Origin: Clostridia bacterium
GTDB lineage: Bacteria > Bacillota_A > Clostridia > Christensenellales > CAG-138
Length of the DNA: 14,428 nt
Reading direction: 5' to 3'
Assembly (NCBI GenBank): GCA_017556125.1
Contig: JAFZCW010000042.1
Span: 1-14,428 of the forward strand
In this document: one piece after another, positions 1 to 6,633 of the stretch
How positions within the stretch are numbered: the stretch's first letter is position 1
Layout: every line of letters begins with the position of its first letter
Translations under genes and position numbers: made by a program
Notes under the pieces: model-generated
The model's database searches: none
What the model was told of the DNA's origin: nothing
Seen by the model: the letters and a program-made list of their open reading frames with translations, nothing else

Positions 1-1329
1 AAAAGCGTCATCTCCCATGTGGAGATCGACCTGCCTGACGATCCCATGCGGTATACTGCGTGTCCGAGCGTGGACCGTTCCAAGGGAATCTGGGCTGCGA
101 CCGGGATCAATGCCGCCAATGTCGGCATGACCGCGACCGAAACGATCACGTCCAATCCGCGGGTACTGGCGGCGGACCCGCTGGTGGAATACCGCAAGGC
201 GAAGAAACGCGGAGAGAAAGATGTCCCGGGCGGAATAGGCGAAGAGGATATTGTCCTGCTGGTGCTTCCGTATATCCATTCGGCGAGAGAAGGCGTGCTG
301 AGGCTTGCTTCCCTGCTCGAGAAATACGGAACGTATGAATCCAACGGAATCGCGTTCAATGACTGCGACGAGGTCTGGTGGCTTGAAACGATCGGCGGGC
401 ACCACTGGATGGCGAGGAAAGTTCCGGATGACCGGGTGGTGATCAATCCGAACCAGTTCGGAATGGATGCATTCGATTTCGGGGACGCGTTCGGGAAAAA
501 GGAGAACCACCTCTGCTCGGACGACCTGCTCGAATTCATCAAAAATCATGATCTGGACCTGAACACGGAGGGGAAGGGAAATCCAAGGGATATTTTCGGT
601 TCCCGTCTGGATACGGACCATATCTACAATACGCCGCGCGCCTGGTTTATGGGCAGATACCTCACGCCGAAAACACATACCTGGGACGGGGAAAACGCGG
701 AGTTCGGACCGGAAAGCGACGACATTCCGTGGTCTATCGTTCCGGAACGGAAGGTGTCCGTTGAGGACGTACAGTATCTGCTTTCCTCTCATTATCAGGG
801 AACGGACTATGATCCGTACCGGAACCGTGATACGGGAAAGCGCGGGATGTACCGCTCGATCGGAATCAACCGTACGGGCGTGACATCGATCTGCCAAATC
901 CGGAACGGTGTGCCGGAAGAAATAAAGGGGATCGAGTGGGTCAGTTTCGGGTCCACCACATTCTCGTGCTTTGTACCGCTTTACGCGAATGTTTCCAAGA
1001 TGCCGGGCTATCTCAGCCGTGTTTCTACGGATGTCTCAACAGACAACCTGTACTGGGGCAGCCGGCTCATCGGCGCGCTGGCCGATTCAAACTATTCCGA
1101 CTGCTTCCAGCAGATCCAGAGATATCACAGCGCGGTTCAGGTCGAAGGTCGCAGGATGATACTGGAATATGACCGGAAAATGACGGAAAAATCGGACTGG
1201 TCCCTGATGGAAGAAGCCAATGAGAAGATCTGCAGAATGGCAAGGGAACAGACGACGGAAACACTGAACAAAGTGCTGCTTGAGGCGAGCGCACACATGA
1301 AAAACGGGCATAAGCTTTCCGATAACTGA
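1..1329 (+). CDS. C69-family dipeptidase, 5' end missing
   Basis: Family C69 dipeptidases (PepDA-like) are N-terminal-nucleophile hydrolases that cleave dipeptides. The reading frame is open from the first base, so the gene begins upstream of the window; the GTG at 19 is probably an internal valine, as the codons before it (KSVISH) continue the family pattern. What remains is 442 residues. Visible family segments are VEIDLPDDPMRYTACPSV, then GINAANVGMTATETI, then EDIVLLVLPYIHSAREGV with ESNGIAFNDCDEVWWLETI, and IGGHHWMARKVPDD followed by VINPNQF. The N-terminal catalytic cysteine of the family must lie in the missing part (known from the family, not seen here). The gene ends 111 bases before ychF, and no good terminator lies between them. 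Family assignment is confident; substrate range and any secretion signal cannot be judged. Confidence 0.9.
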   Translation, partial: KSVISHVEIDLPDDPMRYTACPSVDRSKGIWAATGINAANVGMTATETITSNPRVLAADPLVEYRKAKKRGEKDVPGGIGEEDIVLLVLPYIHSAREGVLRLASLLEKYGTYESNGIAFNDCDEVWWLETIGGHHWMARKVPDDRVVINPNQFGMDAFDFGDAFGKKENHLCSDDLLEFIKNHDLDLNTEGKGNPRDIFGSRLDTDHIYNTPRAWFMGRYLTPKTHTWDGENAEFGPESDDIPWSIVPERKVSVEDVQYLLSSHYQGTDYDPYRNRDTGKRGMYRSIGINRTGVTSICQIRNGVPEEIKGIEWVSFGSTTFSCFVPLYANVSKMPGYLSRVSTDVSTDNLYWGSRLIGALADSNYSDCFQQIQRYHSAVQVEGRRMILEYDRKMTEKSDWSLMEEANEKICRMAREQTTETLNKVLLEASAHMKNGHKLSDN

Positions 1330-1363
1330 CGGACGGCACAGGGTGCGGTTCCTTTCGGAAGGG

Positions 1364-1392
1364 TGGAGAATCGCCGCTGGTTATGGTACAAT
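1364..1392 (+). promoter_or_regulatory. Promoter for ychF (extended -10)
   Basis: TACAAT at 1387-1392 is preceded by TGG at 1384-1386, giving an extended -10. A weak -35 (TGGAGA, 1364-1369) lies 17 bases upstream. Transcription would start near 1399, leaving a leader of about 40 bases with AAGGA at 1426-1430 ahead of the ychF ATG. Inferred from sequence match only. Confidence 0.55.
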
Positions 1393-1440
1393 TCGAACGG
1401 CTGATACAAACGGCATAACACAGAAAAGGACAGACTGAAA

Positions 1441-2532
1441 ATGAAACTGGGTGTTGTAGGATTACCGAATGTCGGGAAAAGCACATTGTTCAACGCGATC
1501 ACGCAGGCCGGAGCGCAGGCCGCAAACTATCCGTTCTGCACCATAGAGCCGAACGTCGGAATGGTGGCGGTGCCTGACCACAGGCTGGACGTGCTCGCGG
1601 AGATGTATCATCCCGAGAAGTATACTCCGGCAACCGTCGAGTTTGTGGATATCGCCGGACTGGTCAAGGGAGCGAGTCGCGGCGAGGGCCTGGGAAACAA
1701 ATTCCTTTCCCATATCCGCGAAGTGGATGCAATCGTGCATGTCGTCCGCTGCTTTGAGGACGACAACGTGGTCCATGTGGACGGATCCATTGATCCGATC
1801 CGTGATATGGAAACGATTAACCTGGAGCTGATTTTTGCCGATCTTGAAACGGTTGAAAAACGTATCGACCACAACAAAAAACTGCAGAAGACAGGAGATA
1901 AGAAGATTATCGCGGAAGGGGCTCTGCTTGAAAGGATCAAAGCGCATCTTGAAAGCGGAAAGCCCGTCAGGAATATGGAAGCATCGCAGGCGGAAGCGGA
2001 GACGATCCAGCAGCTGTTTCTTCTGACGACGAAACCGGTCATCTATGTGGCAAACATTTCGGAGGACGATATCGGAAACAGCGATAATCCGCTTGTTGCG
2101 GCCATGTACCGCCAGGCGGCGGAAGAGCATGCGGAAGCCATCACGGTCTGCGCAAGGCTCGAGGAAGAGGTCGCGGAACTGTCTCCGGATGAGAAGAAGG
2201 CGTTTCTGGAGGAAATGGGCATCGAGGAAGCGGGGCTGGACAAGCTCATCAAAGCGTGCTACCGGCTTCTCGGGCTGATCAGTTTTCTGACCGCGGGACC
2301 GAAGGAGGTCCGCGCGTGGACGATCCGGAAAGGGGACCGCGCGCCACAGGCGGCAGGGAAGATCCATTCTGACTTCGAGAAGGGCTTCATCCGGGCGGAA
2401 ATCGTGCCGTATGACACGCTGGTCGAACTGGGATCGATGCAGGCCTGCAAGGAAAAAGGGCTGGTCAGATCCGAAGGAAAAGAATACGTGATGCAGGACG
2501 GGGATGTCACCCTGTTCCGGTTTAATGTATAA
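1441..2532 (+). CDS. ychF: Redox-regulated ATPase YchF (Obg-like)
   Basis: YchF/OLA1 is a ribosome-associated P-loop ATPase of the Obg family with a role in translation and stress response. The 363 residues match the usual length. The Walker A/G1 motif GLPNVGKS is at residues 7-14 and the G3 segment DIAGLVKGAS at 70-79. The G4 position reads NISE (205-208), the NxxE form that makes the family prefer ATP over GTP. A charged, probably coiled-coil stretch covers about 125-195, and a C-terminal TGS domain about 280-363, ending VTLFRFNV as is typical. ATG 1441 is used because the G1 motif sits directly after it and AAGGA lies 10 bases upstream. The stop codon overlaps an unused ATG (TAATG). The dCMP deaminase gene begins 29 bases downstream, probably on the same transcript. 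Confidence 0.97.
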   Translation: MKLGVVGLPNVGKSTLFNAITQAGAQAANYPFCTIEPNVGMVAVPDHRLDVLAEMYHPEKYTPATVEFVDIAGLVKGASRGEGLGNKFLSHIREVDAIVHVVRCFEDDNVVHVDGSIDPIRDMETINLELIFADLETVEKRIDHNKKLQKTGDKKIIAEGALLERIKAHLESGKPVRNMEASQAEAETIQQLFLLTTKPVIYVANISEDDIGNSDNPLVAAMYRQAAEEHAEAITVCARLEEEVAELSPDEKKAFLEEMGIEEAGLDKLIKACYRLLGLISFLTAGPKEVRAWTIRKGDRAPQAAGKIHSDFEKGFIRAEIVPYDTLVELGSMQACKEKGLVRSEGKEYVMQDGDVTLFRFNV

Positions 2533-2550
2533 TGACATCAGATCCAGATC

Positions 2551-2557
2551 AAGGAGG
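2551..2557 (+). promoter_or_regulatory. Ribosome binding site that decides the deaminase start
   Basis: AAGGAGG lies 4 bases before ATG 2562. The in-frame ATG at 2532 overlaps the ychF stop but has no Shine-Dalgarno sequence, and would add ten residues (MTSDPDQGGI) unlike the family. The start at 2562 is therefore preferred. Confidence 0.8.
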
Positions 2558-2561
2558 CATC

Positions 2562-2981
2562 ATGCAGCGAATCAGTAAGAGGGACTATTATCTGTCCATT
2601 GCCGCGGAAGTATCCAAGCGTTCCACCTGCCTGAGAAGACAGTACGGAGCGGTTATCGTAAAGAACGACGAGATCGTGTCGACCGGATACAACGGCGCCC
2701 CGCGCGGTGAAGACAATTGCTGTGATATAGGGACCTGCTGGAGGGAAAGAAACAACATCCCGCACGGGGAGCAGTATGAAAAATGCGTTGCCGTTCATGC
2801 GGAGCAGAACGCGATCATTTCCGCCAGCAGAAGGGAAATGCTGGGCGCAACGCTGTATCTTGCCGGGTTTGAAAACGGAGAGCCGATCCGAAACGCGCAG
2901 CCCTGCGTGATCTGCAGAAGGCTGATCAAGAACGCGGGAATCGAAACGGTGATCAACAGCAGCGGCGAAATCACGATTTGA
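2562..2981 (+). CDS. Deoxycytidylate (dCMP) deaminase family protein
   Basis: Enzymes of this zinc-dependent family convert dCMP to dUMP, feeding thymidylate synthesis. The protein has 139 residues. The catalytic signature is complete: HAE at 79-81 (zinc ligand His79, proton shuttle Glu81) and PCVIC at 114-118 (zinc ligands Cys115 and Cys118). GAVIVKNDEIVSTGYNGAPRG at residues 29-49 is the typical substrate-side segment. Four more cysteines (23, 53/54, 59, 75) lie outside the catalytic motif; Cys23 and the NCCD segment align by eye with structural zinc ligands of phage T4 dCMP deaminase, suggesting a second zinc site (inference). The start at 2562 follows AAGGAGG. The gene lies 29 bases after ychF and ends just before a strong terminator, so it is probably the last gene of a ychF transcript. 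dCMP as substrate is family-based; a ComEB-like or broader cytidine deaminase role cannot be excluded. Confidence 0.9.
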   Translation: MQRISKRDYYLSIAAEVSKRSTCLRRQYGAVIVKNDEIVSTGYNGAPRGEDNCCDIGTCWRERNNIPHGEQYEKCVAVHAEQNAIISASRREMLGATLYLAGFENGEPIRNAQPCVICRRLIKNAGIETVINSSGEITI

Positions 2982-3007
2982 TCCGTTGCATGAAGAAGCA
3001 ATAAAAC

Positions 3008-3037
3008 ACAGGCGGGGATGTGCTGATCCCCGCCTGT
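3008..3037. terminator. Two-way rho-independent terminator between convergent genes
   Basis: A perfect 12-bp stem (3008-3019 with 3026-3037, core GGCGGGGAT/ATCCCCGCC) encloses a 6-base loop. On the + strand it is followed by TTTC. On the - strand it is followed by GTTTTAT, the better U tract. It lies between the deaminase stop (2981) and the LCP stop (3063) and can serve both. Confidence 0.9.
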
Positions 3038-3062
3038 TTCATATCAGTATCCGGAGCAGTTC

Positions 3063-4712
3063 TCAGGAAGGATCGACCTGGATCTCGTTGTACCGCTCAA
3101 GCGTGCTGTAGAAATCGAGCCTGCCAGACGAACCCAGATGATGCTGCGCGGACTCCGCGGCGGCCTTCAGATTCGCGTTTGCTCGCTCGAGATTCTCCGC
3201 CGCGCCGAAAAGGTAGTCGCTTTCACCCGCCAGATACTTGGCGGCGGACTCGGCGCAGGCTTTTCGCAGACTGTTGACCTTGGAATAGGCTTTGCGAAGC
3301 TCGGATCCCGAGGCGCTTTTTTTATACAGCGGATGGGAGGTCGAGAGGTACCGCTCCGCGACCAGATCGTTCCAGAAATAATAGGCGTATGCCATCGTGC
3401 ACTCGCGGTCCTGGGGAACGTCGATCCCGTAGACCTGCTTGATGATGTTCACCCGTTTTTCCTGATCTGTAAAACAGAAATTCAACCTGGCGACGCGCTT
3501 GGAGGTCCAGGTGCCGTCCATCGACCACATCCGTATGTTCCCGTTGGGCATATCGTACGCGTACATGGCCAGCGCGGCAGTCTGGTCGAAAGAGCAGTTG
3601 GTGAACATCTGCCCGTCAAAGCTCTTCAGGATTTCGGGCACTTTCAGGAGCAGGCCGTTGCTTCTGAGCTGGTTCAGGATGGCGAGGAGCATTTCCTTCT
3701 GGCGGTTTACACGGGCGCCGTCTCCGACATCATCCTGCGAAGCGCCTTTCATGCTGGATGCTTTCCGGACGCGGAGATAATCCAGAACGCCCTGACCGTC
3801 CATGTGCTGCTGGCCGGCAGCGTATGAACGCCCGTTCATTTCAAACGCTACGTCGACGTTGTAATCCACGCCTCCGATCGCGTCCACAAGCTGTTTTACG
3901 GCAGGCATTGTGACGGCATAGTAATAATTGATGGGCAGTCCCGCGATCATCCTGGAGCAGGATTCGCAGACCTTTTCAAATCCCTTGGAATTGACAATGA
4001 AGTTGCCTTTTTCGTCGGTGACGGGTTTTCCGTTTTCGTCTTTTTCATACAGTCCGCCACCGCAGTCGAGAGAGGCGTTCAGCTTATAGATCCCCCGCAC
4101 GCCCGGAATCTTGGCGTAGGTGTCGCGGGGAAGGGAGATCATATCGACGGTCTGCTTGTCAAAATTGATGGCAAGGACGATCATCACATCCGCGTGTTCC
4201 GCGGAGGAGCCGCCTTCCTCGAGCCATTCCTCGGTCAGCCGTTCTTCCGCATAATCGACGCCGATCAGCAGGATATTCACGATGTTGTCCGAAAGCTGGT
4301 ATTCGGAGGCATTGGTGCCGGCGAGAAGATCATATCCGGAACCCGCAGGTTCTTCCGTGGCTTCCGGACTTTCAATTCCGTTCTGGTCGGCCTGCTCAGC
4401 CTGCGCCTGAACTTTCGGCGCGGCGGAAGAAGCAGGCAGTGCCGTTGCGGCAGCCGCCGGCGCTGCGGCAAACATGGTCGAGACCTGCGTGCGGAGGTGA
4501 CGGACATAGAAAAACGCGCCTGCAACCAATGCGAGAACCACCGCCAGGACGATGACGATGATCAGGCAGATCCGGTTGACGCGGTCACGCCGTTTTGCTT
4601 TTTTTCGCCGCAGGGCAGCAGCGGCTTTTCTCTTTTCGAGCTGCTCCCGGCTGGCGGGCTCCGCCGCGCTGCTTCCGGACCCGGAAGAGGCAGGCGTGCT
4701 GTCTTGTTTCAT
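3063..4712 (-). CDS. LytR-CpsA-Psr (LCP) family cell-wall glycopolymer ligase
   Basis: LCP proteins attach teichoic acids, capsule or similar polymers to peptidoglycan on the outer face of the membrane. With the start at 4712 the protein has 549 residues: a basic cytoplasmic head (KRK/RRKK, 25-45), one membrane helix (about 48-70), an Ala/Pro/Ser-rich linker, then the LCP domain at about 143-355. Hallmarks are NILLIGVD (146-153), SLPRDTY (193-199) with Arg196 and Asp197, KLNA (210-213), YYYAVTMP, LVDAIGGVDY and YLRVRK with Arg314 and Arg316, then RVNRQKEM. An extra segment of about 30 residues (218-248) follows KLNA. A C-terminal tail of about 150 residues, helical and Ala/Lys/Glu-rich near the end, is unlike short LCP proteins. 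ATG 4712 is chosen over the TTG at 4742 because AAGGAAG lies 7 bases before it. It lies 87 bases downstream of rsmA on the same strand. The polymer it transfers is unknown. Confidence 0.93.
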   Translation of the reverse strand: MKQDSTPASSGSGSSAAEPASREQLEKRKAAAALRRKKAKRRDRVNRICLIIVIVLAVVLALVAGAFFYVRHLRTQVSTMFAAAPAAAATALPASSAAPKVQAQAEQADQNGIESPEATEEPAGSGYDLLAGTNASEYQLSDNIVNILLIGVDYAEERLTEEWLEEGGSSAEHADVMIVLAINFDKQTVDMISLPRDTYAKIPGVRGIYKLNASLDCGGGLYEKDENGKPVTDEKGNFIVNSKGFEKVCESCSRMIAGLPINYYYAVTMPAVKQLVDAIGGVDYNVDVAFEMNGRSYAAGQQHMDGQGVLDYLRVRKASSMKGASQDDVGDGARVNRQKEMLLAILNQLRSNGLLLKVPEILKSFDGQMFTNCSFDQTAALAMYAYDMPNGNIRMWSMDGTWTSKRVARLNFCFTDQEKRVNIIKQVYGIDVPQDRECTMAYAYYFWNDLVAERYLSTSHPLYKKSASGSELRKAYSKVNSLRKACAESAAKYLAGESDYLFGAAENLERANANLKAAAESAQHHLGSSGRLDFYSTLERYNEIQVDPS

Positions 4713-4719
4713 ATGAAAA

Positions 4720-4726
4720 CTTCCTT
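4720..4726 (-). promoter_or_regulatory. Ribosome binding site that decides the LCP start
   Basis: Read on the - strand, AAGGAAG ends 7 bases before ATG 4712. The upstream in-frame TTG at 4742 has no comparable site, so the ten-residue extension (MSKSAQGSFH) is rejected. Confidence 0.65.
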
Positions 4727-4747
4727 GCGCACTTTTTGACAAATACT

Positions 4748-4756
4748 ACTATACCA
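4748..4756 (-). promoter_or_regulatory. Possible promoter for the LCP gene (extended -10)
   Basis: On the - strand the sequence reads TGGTATAGT, an extended -10 with 5 of 6 matches in the hexamer. No good -35 sits 16-18 bases further out; TTGCCA (4776-4781) is 22 bases away. Transcription would start near 4741 and give a leader of about 30 bases, so the LCP gene may be read both alone and from the rsmA promoter. Confidence 0.4.
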
Positions 4757-4799
4757 CCGGAGACACGGCAGATGGTGGCAAAAACGTAAACACTTTTAT

Positions 4800-5630
4800 T
4801 CATTCCCCGGATTCCGGAGGTCCGGGGTATCCTTTATATATCGCGTACAGCGACAGGAACCGGTCGGGGGGAACCGCTTCCGCCCGGACGGAGGGGGAGA
4901 GCTCCAGCGACTCCAGCATAGAGGGCAGCGCAGGATCCGTTAAGTTGTTTGCCAGGGTCTTGCGGCGCTTTGAGAATGCTGCATGCAGAAACCGCTGGTA
5001 ACCTGCGCCGTCCGGAAGTTGCATATCCGGACCTGTTCTGCGGAGGAGCAGGAAAACGGACATCACCTCGGGAGAGGGATAGAATCTGTCCGGCGGGACT
5101 TCGGCAAGGATCTCAGTCCGGTAGAAACATTCTGTCATGACGGAAAGCGGCCCGTAGACCTTTTCTCCCGGGGAAGCGAAGAATCTCGCGGAGGCCTCCT
5201 TCTGCACCATCAGAAGCATGGTGTCCGGGAACAGCGGAAGCAGCCTTTCAACGATCGGGGTCGTGATGTAATAAGGGAGGTTGCCCGCTACGGAAAAGGG
5301 GGGAACCATATGATCCGAAACCGGAAAATGCAGGATGTCCTCATGATAAACGGTCAGCCGGGGATCGGGGAGAAGCCCCGGAAGCATTTCGGCAAGGAAG
5401 CCGTCTTTCTCAACGGCGGTGACGGCGGCGCCGGCAGCAAGAAGTTCCTGCGTCAGCGCGCCAAGCCCCGGACCGATCTCCAGAACACGGGAAGTATTCT
5501 CAAATCCGGCCGCCTTAACGCAGCGGGACAGCAAGGCCGTATCCGTACAGAAATTCTGCCCGAGGGCCCGGTTGGCCCGGCGGCCCGCGCTTGAAAGGAT
5601 CTCTTTGATCTGACCGGTACTTAAGGCCAT
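4800..5630 (-). CDS. rsmA: 16S rRNA dimethyladenosine transferase RsmA (KsgA)
   Basis: RsmA dimethylates two adjacent adenines near the 3' end of 16S rRNA (A1518 and A1519 in E. coli numbering) late in 30S assembly, using S-adenosylmethionine. The 276 residues match the usual length of about 270-290. The N-terminal RALGQNFCTD (21-30) is the family opening. SAM motif I, EIGPGLGALT, is at 51-60; the acidic motif VEKD at 73-76; EDIL at 97-100; the catalytic NLPYYIT at 117-123; QKE at 143-145; and the RNA-binding segment FSKRRKTLANNL at 219-230. ATG 5630 is chosen because GGGAGGG lies 9 bases before it. The longer frame from TTG 5663 would begin at or upstream of the predicted transcription start. 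The gene is divergent from the methyltransferase at 5782 and sits upstream of the LCP gene. Confidence 0.97.
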   Translation of the reverse strand: MALSTGQIKEILSSAGRRANRALGQNFCTDTALLSRCVKAAGFENTSRVLEIGPGLGALTQELLAAGAAVTAVEKDGFLAEMLPGLLPDPRLTVYHEDILHFPVSDHMVPPFSVAGNLPYYITTPIVERLLPLFPDTMLLMVQKEASARFFASPGEKVYGPLSVMTECFYRTEILAEVPPDRFYPSPEVMSVFLLLRRTGPDMQLPDGAGYQRFLHAAFSKRRKTLANNLTDPALPSMLESLELSPSVRAEAVPPDRFLSLYAIYKGYPGPPESGE

Positions 5631-5639
5631 GTGTGGCCG

Positions 5640-5646
5640 CCCTCCC
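5640..5646 (-). promoter_or_regulatory. Ribosome binding site that decides the rsmA start
   Basis: Read on the - strand, GGGAGGG lies 9 bases before ATG 5630. It sets the start of rsmA there and not at the in-frame ATG or TTG codons 24 and 33 bases upstream. Confidence 0.7.
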
Positions 5647-5666
5647 GCATGCATGAAGTACAATTC

Positions 5667-5695
5667 ATTTTATCAGACGGGCGGAAGCGATACAA
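5667..5695 (-). promoter_or_regulatory. Promoter for rsmA
   Basis: On the - strand, TTGTAT (5690-5695) and TAAAAT (5667-5672) are exactly 17 bases apart. Transcription would start near 5660, with a leader of about 30 bases that contains the GGGAGGG site. Confidence 0.6.
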
Positions 5696-5711
5696 TAACG
5701 CGCAGAAGCCC

Positions 5712-5727
5712 GTTTTCGAGCGAAAAC
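5712..5727. repeat. Perfect 7-bp inverted repeat, operator-like
   Basis: GTTTTCG (5712-5718) and CGAAAAC (5721-5727) are perfect inverted repeats around a 2-base centre. The element lies between the two divergent -10 boxes, just upstream of the rightward extended -10 at 5729-5737. This position suits a regulator binding site, but no regulator gene is present in the window. Confidence 0.45.
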
Positions 5728-5728
5728 A

Positions 5729-5737
5729 TGATATAAT
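5729..5737 (+). promoter_or_regulatory. Promoter for the methyltransferase operon (consensus extended -10)
   Basis: TGATATAAT is a perfect extended -10. The -35 position has no good match, as is common with extended -10 promoters. Transcription would start near 5744, about 38 bases before ATG 5782. A 6-bp inverted repeat (ATGATA 5728-5733, TATCAT 5745-5750) brackets the -10 and the start point. Confidence 0.6.
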
Positions 5738-5781
5738 AATTTGTTATCATATGCGTAAACACGGAAAGGCCGGTCGATCAG

Positions 5782-6633
5782 ATGTATTTGGCAAATGAAT
5801 GGAAAGATTTCGCGGTACTGGATGCGGGCGGGGGCAACAAGCTGGAAAGATGGGGAAACGTAACGCTCCTGAGGCCGGATCCGCAGGCCGTTTGGCCGAT
5901 CGGAGACAGTATCGAATGCGACGCCGTGTATCACAGAAGCAGCTCGGGAGGCGGAAGCTGGGAATACAGGAGATCGCTTCCCGCAGAATGGCGGATCGGA
6001 TATAAAGAGCTTCGGTTTATCGTAAGACCGACAGGATTCAAGCATACGGGCCTTTTCCCAGAACAGGCTGTCAACTGGGATTGGATGAGCGGACTGATCG
6101 CGCCGGAGACGGCGAAGGACAGGGAGATCCGGGTGCTGAATCTGTTCGGCTATACCGGCGGAGCGACCTGCGCATGCGCCAAGGCAGGCGCAAAGGTGGT
6201 GCACGTGGATGCGGCTAAGGGAATGGTCGAATGGGCCAAAAACAATATCGCTGCCAGCGGCCTTTCCGACAGGCCGGTCCGGTATCTGGTCGATGACTGC
6301 GTGAAACTTGTAAAGAGGGAGATCCGCAGGGGAAACCGCTATGAAGGGATCCTGATGGATCCGCCCAGCTACGGGCGGGGACCTTCCGGGGAAATGTGGA
6401 AGATCGAGGATCAGATCTACGCGCTTGTGAAGGACTGTGCGGAACTGCTTTCGGACGGGCCTCTGTTTTTCCTGATCAACTCCTATACGACGGGACTTGC
6501 GCCGCAGGTATTGAAAAACATTCTTCAGGTCGCGCTCCCGGGCGGGAAAGCGGAGGCAGACGAGGTCGGGCTGCCGATCGTGAACAGAGGGCTGATTCTC
6601 CCGTGCGGATCGAGCGGCCGGTGGACGTACTGA
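5782..6633 (+). CDS. Class I SAM-dependent methyltransferase, RlmI-like (probable RNA methyltransferase)
   Basis: The 283-residue protein resembles the C-terminal catalytic part of the RlmI/RlmK-type methyltransferases (COG1092, PF10672), which modify 23S rRNA. The N-terminal part holds the pattern KLERWG (20-25), RPDPQAVWP (31-39) and FKHTGLFPEQAVNWDW (86-101). SAM motif I, VLNLFGYTGGAT, is at 118-129; the acidic loop HVDAAKGMVEWAKNN at 141-155; and motif IV, DPPSYGRGP, at 193-201. The C-terminus LPCGSSGRW is characteristic. No PUA domain is present, unlike E. coli RlmI. The methylated base is unknown. ATG 5782 has a fair GGAAAGG site 12 bases upstream. Its stop overlaps the next start (TGATG), so the membrane-protein gene is probably translationally coupled. 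It is likely the first gene of the cluster 5782-9805 or beyond. Confidence 0.88.
   Translation: MYLANEWKDFAVLDAGGGNKLERWGNVTLLRPDPQAVWPIGDSIECDAVYHRSSSGGGSWEYRRSLPAEWRIGYKELRFIVRPTGFKHTGLFPEQAVNWDWMSGLIAPETAKDREIRVLNLFGYTGGATCACAKAGAKVVHVDAAKGMVEWAKNNIAASGLSDRPVRYLVDDCVKLVKREIRRGNRYEGILMDPPSYGRGPSGEMWKIEDQIYALVKDCAELLSDGPLFFLINSYTTGLAPQVLKNILQVALPGGKAEADEVGLPIVNRGLILPCGSSGRWTY

Noticed and set aside
1351..1362. Short hairpin (CCTT-TCGG-AAGG) after the dipeptidase gene as a terminator
   Set aside because: Only 4 bp of stem and no T tract after it.
1462..2538. A 358-codon open frame on the - strand across ychF
   Set aside because: Same cause: codon bias of the sense gene. There is no ribosome binding site or recognisable domain.
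4805..4827. Inverted repeat CCCCGGA/TCCGGGG at the end of rsmA as a terminator
   Set aside because: On the - strand it is followed by GAATGAATAAAAG, with no T run, and it lies inside the coding end. It may be chance.
6396..6632. Upstream extension of the membrane protein (79 more residues)
   Set aside because: It is the +1 frame of the methyltransferase gene, Arg/Gly-rich and without a ribosome binding site. ATG 6633 in the TGATG overlap is the natural start.
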